Both the position numbers and the translations under genes were made by a program. Shown piece by piece: positions 17,309 through 24,452 of a stretch of DNA of 64,000 bases. The stretch is from Clostridium sp. K13. Lineage in GTDB: Bacteria; Bacillota; Clostridia; Clostridiales; Clostridiaceae. The DNA lies in NCBI RefSeq assembly GCF_019734195.1, contig NZ_JAASHM010000002.1, positions 217,999-281,998 on the forward strand, read 5' to 3'. Position 1 is the stretch's first letter; the number at the start of each line of letters is the position of its first letter. Under the pieces are notes generated by a model that saw only the letters and a list, made by a program, of their open reading frames with translations, searched no databases and was not told the origin of the DNA.

Positions 17309-17494
17309 ATGATAACAAAAGATATGACTGTAGGTGAAATTGTAAATACAAATCCAAAAGCAGCAGAGGTACTGATGTCATTTGGAATGGGATGTTTAGG
17401 TTGCCCATCAGCAACTATGGAATCTTTAGAGCAAGCTTGTATAGTACATGGTTTAGAATTAGAGAAAGTTTTAGAAAAATTAAATAATATGTAG
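17309..17494 (+). CDS. DUF1858 domain protein, second copy
   Basis: 61 residues, close to the 8716 protein over its whole length: VGEIVNTNPKAAEVLMSFGMG, CLGCPSATMESLEQAC, HGLELEKVLEKLN. A TTG at 17294 is possible, but ATG 17309 follows GGAGG (17296-17300) at the right distance. It probably belongs to the operon of 15910 and the hemerythrin, through the cupin remnant. A pairing with the hemerythrin as a split Ric-like repair protein is inferred. Confidence 0.87.
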   Translation: MITKDMTVGEIVNTNPKAAEVLMSFGMGCLGCPSATMESLEQACIVHGLELEKVLEKLNNM

Positions 17495-17523
17495 TTAAAT
17501 AATTTAAAATATATATAAGAAAA

Positions 17524-17569
17524 ATAAAATTACTCTGATAGTTTTTTATTAGAGTAATTTTATTTTTTT
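17524..17569 (+). terminator. Intrinsic terminator after the hemerythrin/DUF1858 operon
   Basis: The stem AAAATTACTCT / AGAGTAATTTT is followed by ATTTTTTTAA. Confidence 0.85.
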
Positions 17570-17716
17570 AATAAGTATATATTTTAAATTTTAAATATAT
17601 ATTATAAGTTTGGGAACTATAAAGATATAAGAAAGATAGATGTTCAATAAAAAGAGTCATATTAAATAATTAAAAATGTGAGTTGAAAATTTTATTTATA
17701 TATCTGGAGGTAGATA

Positions 17717-18652
17717 ATGAGAAAGGAAATTAAATATTTAGATCTTCTTATTATTGGAGGTGGGCCAGCAGGATTAACTTCAGCTATATATGGAGCAAGA
17801 GCTAAATTAGATTTATTGTTAATCGAAGATTCTTTAGTTGGAGGTCAAATAAGATTAACAGATACAGTTGAAAACTATCCAGGATTTAAATCAATAACAG
17901 GCAATGAATTATCAGATAAAATGCAGAATCAAGCAATTGACTTAGGAGCAGTTATTGATGAGTTTGATAATATTATATCTGTTAAATTAACTAATGAAGA
18001 AAAAATAATTGAGACGGGAAGTTATATATATAAACCGAAGTCATTAATTATTGCTACAGGGTCATCTCCTAAAAAGTTACCTGTACCAGAAGAAAGGAAT
18101 TTTGAGGCAAGGGGAATTCATTATTGTGCAGTTTGTGATGGAGCTTTATACGAAGGAAAGAAAATTGCTGTAATTGGTGGTGGAAATACAGCGTTAGAAG
18201 AGGCGTTATATTTAAGCAAATTTGGAAAAGTAACTATGATTCGAAGACATGATTATTTTAATGGGGAAAAGTATGTACTAGATAAAGTTTTAAAAAATAA
18301 TAATATACAAATACTATGGAATGAAGATATAAAACATGTAAAAGGTAAAGAAAGAGTAGAATCTGTAGTAATAGAAAATACTAAAACTAAAGAAATTAAT
18401 GAAATAGCAATGGATTGTGTGTTTGTTTCAATAGGAACTATACCTAAAACTGATTTATTTAAGGAATATATAAAATTATCAAACACAGGAAATATTATTA
18501 CAGATGAAAATATGCAAACTAATATTAAAGGTGTATATGCGGCTGGAGATGTTAGAGAAAAAGCTTTTAGACAAATAGCTACAGCTATTAGTGATGGGGC
18601 AATAGCCGCATTAATGGCTGAAAAGTATATTAATGAACAGAAAGGAAGATAA
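17717..18652 (+). CDS. trxB: Thioredoxin-disulfide reductase
   Basis: 311 residues. The FAD motif is IGGGPAGLTSAIYGARAKLDLL, the redox-active disulfide is HYCAVCDGA (CxxC), the NADPH motif is VIGGGNTALEEAL, and the C-terminal FAD site is GVYAAGDVREKAFRQIATAISDGA. It reduces thioredoxin-type partners with NADPH in the cytoplasm. CAVCD instead of the common CATCD is a normal variant. TCTGGAGG precedes the ATG. The glutaredoxin-like gene starts 2 bp after its stop, so the two form a reductase-carrier pair. The operon terminator is now split by an IS110 element. Confidence 0.95.
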   Translation: MRKEIKYLDLLIIGGGPAGLTSAIYGARAKLDLLLIEDSLVGGQIRLTDTVENYPGFKSITGNELSDKMQNQAIDLGAVIDEFDNIISVKLTNEEKIIETGSYIYKPKSLIIATGSSPKKLPVPEERNFEARGIHYCAVCDGALYEGKKIAVIGGGNTALEEALYLSKFGKVTMIRRHDYFNGEKYVLDKVLKNNNIQILWNEDIKHVKGKERVESVVIENTKTKEINEIAMDCVFVSIGTIPKTDLFKEYIKLSNTGNIITDENMQTNIKGVYAAGDVREKAFRQIATAISDGAIAALMAEKYINEQKGR

Positions 18653-18654
18653 AA

Positions 18655-18885
18655 ATGATAAAAGTATATTCAACAGAGTCATGCCCATGGTGTGTAAAGG
18701 CAAAACAATATTTAAAAAGTAAAAATATAGAGTATATAGAGGTTAATGTTGGAGAAGACATGGAAGGAAGAGAGGAAATGATTAAATTATCAGGGCAAAT
18801 GGGGGTACCTGTTATAAATATTGATGGAAAGATAATTGTTGGATTTGATAAAATGGCTATTGATGAAGCAATTAATACAAAATAG
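18655..18885 (+). CDS. Glutaredoxin-like / NrdH-type thioredoxin partner
   Basis: 76 residues with the thioredoxin fold. The active site is STESCPWCVKAKQYL (CPWC), followed by the cis-Pro motif MGVPVINIDGKIIVGFD. The short length and direct linkage to TrxB suggest it is reduced by TrxB rather than glutathione, as for NrdH-type redoxins. It is translationally tight with trxB (2-bp gap). Its transcripts formerly ended at the hairpin split by the IS110 insertion (18919-18933 with 20495-20516) and now probably end in the element's own leading terminator. Confidence 0.92.
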   Translation: MIKVYSTESCPWCVKAKQYLKSKNIEYIEVNVGEDMEGREEMIKLSGQMGVPVINIDGKIIVGFDKMAIDEAINTK

Positions 18886-18940
18886 GTATAAAAATGAAAT
18901 TCTGCTAATTAGGGGGGAGAGTAGATAGATTTGTACAATA

Positions 18941-18992
18941 TAAGCATAGATGAAAATCACTTTAGTGATAGACATCTATGCTTATTTTTTTT
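18941..18992 (+). terminator. Leading terminator inside the IS110 left end
   Basis: The perfect 12-bp arms TAAGCATAGATG / CATCTATGCTTA, with an inner ATCACT/AGTGAT hairpin, are followed by eight T. It may block read-through from trxB into the element and replaces the split host terminator. Confidence 0.85.
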
Positions 18993-19000
18993 ATGATAGG

Positions 19001-19150
19001 TTTGATTGGTCAACGAAGATAGATTTGGGATAAAACGCCCGTTACACAAAGTGTTGACCAACACATCCTATTCAATATTCGATTAAGCAAGTTGGGAGAA
19101 ACACCCGTGTAAATAACAAATATGAATCAATAGGATGATGTTGGAACCAA
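19001..19150 (+). ncRNA. Putative IS110 bridge RNA with target- and donor-binding loops
   Basis: Two adjacent stem-loops occur. Stem A is TTGGTCAAC (19006-19014) / GTTGACCAA (19053-19061). Stem B is CATCCTATT (19064-19072) / AATAGGATG (19129-19137). Both are perfect. Both internal loops contain TTGGGA-N-AAA...CCCGT, as expected for paired guide loops. Loop A repeats AGATAGATTTG (19017-19027) of the left flank (18923-18933), and its TTACACAAA (19042-19050) is complementary to the right flank (20482-20490). Loop B repeats AGCAAGTT of the element's right end (20476-20483). Match to the left donor is weak (ACAAAT against ATTTGT). RNA ends are estimates. Confidence 0.8.
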
Positions 19151-19179
19151 TTGTAAATAACATATGGAGATGATTAATA

Positions 19180-20379
19180 ATGATAGGAGTTGGAATTGAT
19201 ATTTCTAAAAATAAAAGTACAGTATCTGCAATAGATGATACTGGAGAAATTATTATGAAACCACAAGAATTTAAACATAGTCAGAATGAACTTAATAAGC
19301 TTATTCAGTGGATTAAGGATCAAGAAGATACAGTGCTCGTAGTTATGGAATCTACAGGTCATTATCATTATCCAGTATTGAAGAAGTTATATGAAGAAGG
19401 GATATATGTTAGTGTAGTTAACGCTTATCTAATGAAAAAATATGGAGATATAGAGATTAGAAAAGCTAAAACAGATAGAAAAGATGCTATTAGAATAGCT
19501 AAATACGCTATTGAAAAAAGATTTAGTCTTAAGAAATATGAAGGTGAAGATGAAAAATATAATGATTTAAAGTTTTTATCGAGACAATATAATCAAATAG
19601 TTTCAATACGAGTAAAGGCAAAGATACAATTTAACAATCTTCTTGATGAAATTATGCCTGGAATTAATAAAATTTTAACTAGAACAACAGGAAATTCAAG
19701 CAAGATATTATATGATTTTGTTGAAAAGTATGAACACTTTGATAATATCAAACGTAAGGGTGAACAAAAGTTTATAAAAGAGTATTCAGCTTGGTCAAAA
19801 AAGAAAGGATACCGTAATGGAGCAATTAAAGCACTAAAAATATATGAATTGGCCCAAAACAGTATCACAACCAGATCTGCTAATAATTCTACATATATTG
19901 CTCTTAGAAATTGTATTAAAATTTTAAGAGAAACTGAAGAATCTAGCAATTCTATTTTAACACAGATGCAAACAATTGCGTACACATTACCGGAATATAA
20001 AATTGTTAGGGAATTAAAAGGTGTTGGTGATAAGCTTGCACCAAGACTAATTGCTGAGATTGGAGATGTTAGAAAATTTACAAGTGCTAAAGCCTTGAAT
20101 GCTTATGCCGGAAATGATGCACCTCCACATCAATCAGGTCAATTTGAAGGAACTAAAAGACATATATCAAAACGTGGTTCTTCTAGCTTAAGAAAAGTCG
20201 GATACGAAATAATGATGGCTTTAAAAGTTACAAAACCAACTGAAGATAATGCTGTTTATGAATTTATGATAAAAAAAGAATCCGAGGGAAAAGCAAAAAA
20301 CGTGGCTAAAATGGCTGCTCTTAATAAGTTCTTAAGAATTTATTATACACGCGTTATGAATTTATATAAAACATTGTAA
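19180..20379 (+). CDS. IS110-family transposase (DEDD recombinase)
   Basis: 399 residues. The N-terminal RuvC-like domain has the first Asp in GVGIDISKNKSTVSAID, Glu in VVMESTGHYHYP, and the Asp pair in AKTDRKDAIRIA. A coiled-coil middle follows. The C-terminal Tnp20 domain has LKGVGDKLAPRLIAEIGDVRKF, NAYAGNDAPPHQSG and the catalytic-type Ser stretch KRGSSSLRK. Length and motifs are intact, so it is probably active. These recombinases use a bridge RNA to choose target and donor. GGAGATG precedes the start. The noncoding RNA region lies directly upstream. Confidence 0.96.
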   Translation: MIGVGIDISKNKSTVSAIDDTGEIIMKPQEFKHSQNELNKLIQWIKDQEDTVLVVMESTGHYHYPVLKKLYEEGIYVSVVNAYLMKKYGDIEIRKAKTDRKDAIRIAKYAIEKRFSLKKYEGEDEKYNDLKFLSRQYNQIVSIRVKAKIQFNNLLDEIMPGINKILTRTTGNSSKILYDFVEKYEHFDNIKRKGEQKFIKEYSAWSKKKGYRNGAIKALKIYELAQNSITTRSANNSTYIALRNCIKILRETEESSNSILTQMQTIAYTLPEYKIVRELKGVGDKLAPRLIAEIGDVRKFTSAKALNAYAGNDAPPHQSGQFEGTKRHISKRGSSSLRKVGYEIMMALKVTKPTEDNAVYEFMIKKESEGKAKNVAKMAALNKFLRIYYTRVMNLYKTL

Positions 20380-20390
20380 TAGCTAGTCCA

Positions 20391-20436
20391 CTTAATAAAG
20401 CTACTTCATAGTAGCTTTATTAAGGTTACACTTTTT
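20391..20436 (+). terminator. Terminator at the IS110 right end
   Basis: The perfect 15-bp arms CTTAATAAAGCTACT / AGTAGCTTTATTAAG with a TCAT loop are followed by GTTACACTTTTTT. Confidence 0.85.
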
Positions 20437-20517
20437 TAGGTATATTAAATTAAAAATAATAGTTGACAAATTATTAGCAAGTTTGTGTAAAAAACAAATC
20501 TACCTACTCCTTTTTTA

Positions 20518-20955
20518 TTATTTTCTTGATTCGTAAATTTCCTTTTCAACATCAATAAATATTTTAGCAATAACCTCATAAGCTTTACCCCAAGCTTCAA
20601 TAACTTCATCAGTTGCTGCATCTCCTAGAACTTCTTTAATTGAAGCTAATAAATTTGAACCAACTATTGGATAATGTCCTTCAGTGATTTGACGATCACA
20701 ATGTACTTCTCCAATTTTCTTTACTACAGGTAAAATTGCTGGAAGGTTATCTATATTTTGTGCAGCTGCTAATATAGTCATAGCTAATGCCTTTGGTTGT
20801 TCTCCTGAAGCTTGTTTATCCATATTAAATAATGGTTTTACCTCAGGATTATTTGCAAACATGTTCTTATAGAAAGTAGTAGTTATTTCTAATCCGTGCT
20901 CCTTTAAAACTGGAACTGTGCTCTTTATTATATCTATTGTTTTTTGATCTAACAT
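20518..20955 (-). CDS. Single-domain globin, flavohaemoglobin type
   Basis: 145 residues matching the globin domain of flavohaemoglobins: [40 protein letters not shown], distal-side Gln in [12 protein letters not shown], and proximal His in [21 protein letters not shown]. It binds haem, O2 and NO. The reductase half is absent, but an Hmp-type reductase is encoded at 14985. GGAGATAAATTT lies before the ATG. A strong promoter (TTGCAC-N17-TATATT, minus strand) overlaps the palindrome at 21031-21065, so repression by the divergent Rrf2 protein is likely. Confidence 0.93.
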   Translation of the reverse strand: MLDQKTIDIIKSTVPVLKEHGLEITTTFYKNMFANNPEVKPLFNMDKQASGEQPKALAMTILAAAQNIDNLPAILPVVKKIGEVHCDRQITEGHYPIVGSNLLASIKEVLGDAATDEVIEAWGKAYEVIAKIFIDVEKEIYESRK

Positions 20956-21008
20956 AAATTTATCTCCTTTATATAAAAGTTATTAATTAATAATTATTAT
21001 CCGTATCT

Positions 21009-21076
21009 ATGTCATTAATATATCATATATAATTTAAATGTGCAAGTAAAATACACATTTAAATTTATGGTATAAT
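21009..21076. promoter_or_regulatory. Divergent promoter region with 12-bp-arm palindrome (NsrR-like operator)
   Basis: AATTTAAATGTG (21031-21042) and CACATTTAAATT (21054-21065) are a perfect inverted repeat with an 11-bp spacer. On the minus strand the globin -35 TTGCAC overlaps the left arm, with TATATT 17 bp further. On the plus strand an extended -10 TGG-TATAAT (21068-21076) for the regulator follows the right arm. The AT-rich dyad resembles NsrR/Rrf2 operators in general form. Confidence 0.7.
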
Positions 21077-21108
21077 TTTTTTACGTTAGAAGAAAGGAAG
21101 AGTTGTTT

Positions 21109-21504
21109 ATGCAGTTATCAAAGTTTACGGATTATGCATTTAGAGCATTAATATATTTAGCTAAAAGTTCTAATGAGAATGCAACAGTAGATAAGTTGGC
21201 TGAAGAATTAGATATATCAACACATCATTTAAAGAAGGTAATTAATAAATTAGCAAAGACAGAATATATAATATCAACTAAGGGAAGAAATGGTGGATTA
21301 AAGTTAGGATCAAGTCCAGAGGAGATTAATTTAGGAAAAGTTTTACTATTAACAGAAGAAAATTTAAGTTTGGTTGAATGTATGAATGAAACAGGAACAT
21401 GTCCTCTAATTAGTGAGGAATGTAAGCTTAAGAGTATTATTTGTAGATCTTTAAATGGATTTGTAAGTGAAATGTCTAAATATACATTAAAGGATATAAT
21501 ATAA
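21109..21504 (+). CDS. Rrf2-family repressor, NsrR-like
   Basis: 131 residues. The winged helix has LSKFTDYAFRALIYLA, HHLKKVINKLAKTEYIISTKGRNGGLKL. The C-terminal part carries four cysteines spaced C-x6-C-x6-C-x6-C (ECMNETGTC, SEECKLKSIIC), enough for an Fe-S cluster. NsrR-type proteins sense NO through such a cluster. I chose ATG 21109 over TTG 21103 for its spacing from AAGGAAG. It is divergent from the globin gene across a perfect palindrome, so self- and globin-repression relieved by NO is the natural reading. Confidence 0.9.
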   Translation: MQLSKFTDYAFRALIYLAKSSNENATVDKLAEELDISTHHLKKVINKLAKTEYIISTKGRNGGLKLGSSPEEINLGKVLLLTEENLSLVECMNETGTCPLISEECKLKSIICRSLNGFVSEMSKYTLKDII

Positions 21505-21525
21505 ATAAAATACTATATTAAAGTA

Positions 21526-21566
21526 AGGACTCTACTAGATAGGAAAAATATATCTAGTAGAGTCCT
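21526..21566. terminator. Convergent terminator between Rrf2 and MATE genes
   Basis: The perfect 16-bp arms AGGACTCTACTAGATA / TATCTAGTAGAGTCCT have a 9-nt loop. U-tracts are poor on both strands. Confidence 0.7.
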
Positions 21567-21577
21567 ACTCTAAATAA

Positions 21578-22951
21578 TTATAAAATATTTTCAATTATTT
21601 CTGCTTTATGTAGCATATTTAAGGACTTAAACTCTTTGAATATTAAAACTAGTGTTATAACAACAGAGAAGAAATCGGCACAAGCACCTGCAGCCCAAAC
21701 CCCATCTAATCCTATAAATAAAGGTAGTATTAAAGTAAATGGAATTAATAATATAACTTGTCTAAGTAAACTAACAAACATAGACATTTTAGCTTTACCT
21801 ATTGATTGAAAATAACTAGTTGAAACAATGTTTATTCCTACTATAGGCATCATTAATAAATACATTCTAACACCTTTTACAGCAACAGCAGTAAGCTCAG
21901 GATCATTATTAAATAAGCTTATTGCAAATTCAGGGAAAGCCTGAATTAAAATTCCACCAATTGTACAAATAACTGTAGCTGCAATAGTAGCAATTGCAAA
22001 GGTCTTTTTAGCTCTATCGTATTTTTTAGCACCATAGTTAAACCCAATAATAGGCTGACAACCTTGGTTAATACCAAAGATAGGCATCATAAATACCATG
22101 TTAATTGATCCTATTATAGTCATAGCTCCTATAGATAAATCATTACCATAGGCCTTTAAAGAATTATTAGCAACAACTTGTACTAAACTATTGGCAATTT
22201 GAGTTGCAAAAGGAGCAATACCAATAGCAAATGTCATCATAACTAAGTTTTTCTTTAATTTCATATTTTCAAATTTTAATTTTAAGTTAGAATTTCCTTT
22301 AGTATAGTAATAAAGTATTATGAAGAATGTAAGAACTTGAGAAATAACAGTTGCAAAAGCTGCTCCTTTAATTCCCATGTTTAATACAAAAACAAATAAA
22401 TAGTCTAATACTATATTAGTACCACATCCAATAACCATTGTTATTGAAGCTAATTTAGGATTTCCATCAGCTCTTACAGTACTATTTAATGCGAAAGAAA
22501 GAATATTAAAAGTACATCCACATAAAATTATAGTAATATATTGTTTAGCATAAAATAAAGTGTTTTCACTTGCTCCAAAAAGGTTTAATATTGGATTTAG
22601 GAATAAAAGTCCAATGATAGTAATTGCAATACCAACTATTAAGCTTAATGATAGTGCACTACCAATTAATTTTTCGGCCTCATCTCTTTTACCACGTCCA
22701 AGGTTTAATGAAATATTTGCAGTTGATCCAATTCCAATAAGCATACCAAATGCTAAAAGAATAGACATTATAGGCATAGTTATTCCAACTCCTGTTAAAG
22801 CAAGAGATCCAACCTCTGGTATACGCCCGATAAACATTCTATCTACAATGTTATATAAAGCATTAACCATCATACCAATTATTGCTGGAATGGAATAGTT
22901 TAATAATAGTTTTCCAATAGATTCTTCACCTAATTGATTTTGATGTCTCAT
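21578..22951 (-). CDS. MATE-family multidrug efflux transporter
   Basis: 457 residues with 12 membrane helices and the MATE pattern: N-terminal PAIIGMMVNALYNIVDRMFIG, GIGSTANISLNLGRGKRDEAEK loop, and in the second half NQGCQPIIGFNYGAKKYDRAKK. It exports drugs or toxic cations using a Na+ or H+ gradient. A ribosome site (GGAGG) precedes the ATG. It lies 23 bp downstream of the MarR gene, in the same direction, and is very likely regulated by it through the boxes at 23506-23541. Confidence 0.93.
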   Translation of the reverse strand: MRHQNQLGEESIGKLLLNYSIPAIIGMMVNALYNIVDRMFIGRIPEVGSLALTGVGITMPIMSILLAFGMLIGIGSTANISLNLGRGKRDEAEKLIGSALSLSLIVGIAITIIGLLFLNPILNLFGASENTLFYAKQYITIILCGCTFNILSFALNSTVRADGNPKLASITMVIGCGTNIVLDYLFVFVLNMGIKGAAFATVISQVLTFFIILYYYTKGNSNLKLKFENMKLKKNLVMMTFAIGIAPFATQIANSLVQVVANNSLKAYGNDLSIGAMTIIGSINMVFMMPIFGINQGCQPIIGFNYGAKKYDRAKKTFAIATIAATVICTIGGILIQAFPEFAISLFNNDPELTAVAVKGVRMYLLMMPIVGINIVSTSYFQSIGKAKMSMFVSLLRQVILLIPFTLILPLFIGLDGVWAAGACADFFSVVITLVLIFKEFKSLNMLHKAEIIENIL

Positions 22952-22974
22952 ATTTTTTGCCCTCCTAAATATAA

Positions 22975-23406
22975 TTAAGTATTATTTTCTACATTTTTTG
23001 AAAGCTTATTCAATATATTTAAGCCAATAGATATTTCTTCAGAACTTAATTCATTGGTAAGTATATTTTCCCATTTAGTTAAAACGGAAAAAAAATCGCT
23101 TTTAATATCAAGGGCTTTAGAAGTTAGATAAATTCTATTAACTCTTTTATCATTTGAGTCTTTAGAACGAGTTATAAAATCTAATTCCTCTAACTTTTTT
23201 ATTGCTTTAGCGGTAGTGCCTTTATCAATATTGACTAATTCAGATAAAGCCTCCTGGCTGATTCCATCATTTTTATATAAATGAATCATAAACATGTATT
23301 GTCCGCTACCAAATCCAAATTTACTAAATTCCTTTGTGAAAAAAACATTGGCTTGTCTATGAATAAGTGAAATATATTTACCTAAATATTCATTGTTAGA
23401 TCTCAT
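22975..23406 (-). CDS. MarR-family transcriptional regulator
   Basis: 143 residues with the winged helix: QANVFFTKEFSKFGFGSGQYMFM, QEALSELVNIDKGTTAKAIKKLEELDFI, then the wing RSKDSNDKRVNRIYLT. It is the first gene of an operon with the MATE pump. MarR proteins usually repress such pumps and release DNA on binding a toxic ligand. Two palindromes (AGTTGCA.. type) spaced 20 bp apart lie 100-135 bp upstream of its start. Confidence 0.92.
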   Translation of the reverse strand: MRSNNEYLGKYISLIHRQANVFFTKEFSKFGFGSGQYMFMIHLYKNDGISQEALSELVNIDKGTTAKAIKKLEELDFITRSKDSNDKRVNRIYLTSKALDIKSDFFSVLTKWENILTNELSSEEISIGLNILNKLSKNVENNT

Positions 23407-23505
23407 TTTAATAAATCCTTCCTAAAATATAAGTAATACTCACTATTGAATTTTATAAAATGCAAAATGAGCATTGAACTGACAAATACATTATACTGCT
23501 AAAAT

Positions 23506-23541
23506 AGTTGCAAATGCAACTAAAAAGTTGGAATTGCAACT
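23506..23541 (-). promoter_or_regulatory. Two tandem MarR-type operator boxes
   Basis: AGTTGCAAATGCAACT (23506-23521) is a palindrome with 7-bp perfect arms. AGTTGGAATTGCAACT (23526-23541) repeats it with one arm mismatch. Their centres are 20 bp apart, two helical turns, upstream of the MarR-MATE operon. Confidence 0.65.
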
Positions 23542-23590
23542 ATTTTTATATAAAAATATAATTAGTAGTAAATTACTATAATAGAATAAT

Positions 23591-23650
23591 TATGAATGAA
23601 TATGAGTGAATATGAATGAAAATGAATTTTTTTTGAATGAAAATGATTGA
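23591..23650 (+). promoter_or_regulatory. Decamer tandem repeats upstream of fruR (probable FruR operator)
   Basis: TATGAATGAA, TATGAGTGAA and TATGAATGAA follow without gap, then AATGAA. TTGAATGAAAATGATTGA lies next to them. A 10-bp period places each copy on the same helix face, as expected for cooperative binding by a DeoR-type repressor. Confidence 0.65.
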
Positions 23651-23696
23651 CTTATGATTAAAATAGGAGTATTATGAAATCAAGGAAGTGGTGTAA

Positions 23697-24452
23697 ATGT
23701 TATCAGAAGAAAGACATAAGCTGATTTTAGAGAAATTAGAAAAGGAATCAGTAGTTTATTTAAATGATTTAGTTGAATACTTAAATACCTCAGAATCAAC
23801 TATAAGAAGAGATTTAACTGCACTTCATAAAGCAGGGCTTTTGAAGAAGGTTCATGGAGGAGCTACATCATTAAAGGACGTAAATATAAAAACAACTGAT
23901 GATATTGTTGAGAATAGACAAACTTTGAACATAGATGAAAAGGTAAAAATTGCACAATATGCAGCATCATTAATAGAGGACAATGATTTTGTTTATATAG
24001 ATGCAGGAACAACTACAGAGCTTATGATTAATTTTATAAGCAATACAAAAGCCGTATTTGTTACAAATGGAATCGTTCATGCAAGAAAACTTATTAAAAA
24101 GAATTGTACAACTTATATATTAGGTGGTGAGCTGAAGCTTGCAACAGAAGCTATAGTTGGAGCTGAAACAGTAAATAGTTTAAGAAAGTATAATTTTACA
24201 AAGGGTTTTTTTGGAACAAATGGAGTTGATATTGACAGAGGATTTACAACACCTGATGTTAAAGAGGCCATGGTAAAGGAAGAGGCATTGTATAGAAGTA
24301 GAAAAAGGTTTGTTTTATGTGATCAATCTAAGTTTGATGAAATAAGTTCAATAACATTTGGAGATATTAAAGAAGCTAAAATAATAACAACTAATTTAGA
24401 AGAGAATAGTAGATATAAACAGGAAACGGAGATAGTGGAGGTAGAAAGCTAA
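23697..24452 (+). CDS. fruR: DeoR-family regulator of the fructose operon
   Basis: 251 residues. The N-terminal DeoR helix-turn-helix is VVYLNDLVEYLNTSESTIRRDLTALHKAGLLKKVHGGAT. The sugar-phosphate-binding domain is of ISOCOT type, with YIDAGTTTELMINFI, VTNGIVHARKL, GFFGTNGVDIDRGFTTPDVKEA and LCDQSKFDEIS. DeoR regulators beside fruK and fruA respond to fructose-1-phosphate. It overlaps fruK by one base (TAATG). The decamer repeats upstream are its likely site. AAGGAAG precedes the start. Confidence 0.93.
   Translation: MLSEERHKLILEKLEKESVVYLNDLVEYLNTSESTIRRDLTALHKAGLLKKVHGGATSLKDVNIKTTDDIVENRQTLNIDEKVKIAQYAASLIEDNDFVYIDAGTTTELMINFISNTKAVFVTNGIVHARKLIKKNCTTYILGGELKLATEAIVGAETVNSLRKYNFTKGFFGTNGVDIDRGFTTPDVKEAMVKEEALYRSRKRFVLCDQSKFDEISSITFGDIKEAKIITTNLEENSRYKQETEIVEVES

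Larger units (their letters stand above)
18935..20486 (+). mobile_element. Complete IS110-family insertion sequence (about 1552 bp)
   Basis: The limits are set by the shared pentamer TTTGT, seen once in the target at 18930-18934 and again at 20482-20486, so the exact cut within it is ambiguous. There are no terminal inverted repeats, as usual for IS110. Contents in order: leading terminator (18941-18992), bridge-RNA region (about 19001-19150), transposase (19180-20379), trailing terminator (20391-20424) and a -35-like TTGACA (20463-20468). The right end reads TTGACA-N17 up to the crossover and the left end starts with TACAAT, so circularisation would build a full promoter. Confidence 0.88.
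18919..20516 (+). terminator. trxB-operon terminator split by IS110 insertion in its loop
   Basis: The left arm is GAGTAGATAGATTTG (18919-18933). The right arm is CAAATCTACCTACTC (20495-20509), followed by C and six T. The arms pair in 14 of 15 positions. Removing 18935-20486 restores one hairpin with the loop TGTAAAAAA. The coordinates span both arms and the intervening insertion. Confidence 0.85.

Noticed and set aside
18919..20509. Inverted repeats GAGTAGATAGATTTG / CAAATCTACCTACTC taken as terminal repeats of the insertion sequence
   Set aside because: IS110 elements lack such repeats, and the arms plus U-tract form a normal host terminator once the element is removed, so they are target sequence.
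23591..23650. Tandem decamers as a CRISPR-like array
   Set aside because: The units are only 10 bp with no spacers; a repressor operator upstream of fruR explains them.
23674..23721. Short leader ORF (MKSRKWCKC...) before fruR
   Set aside because: It has AGGAG and ATG but only about 16 codons, overlaps the fruR start in another frame and shows no attenuator structure.
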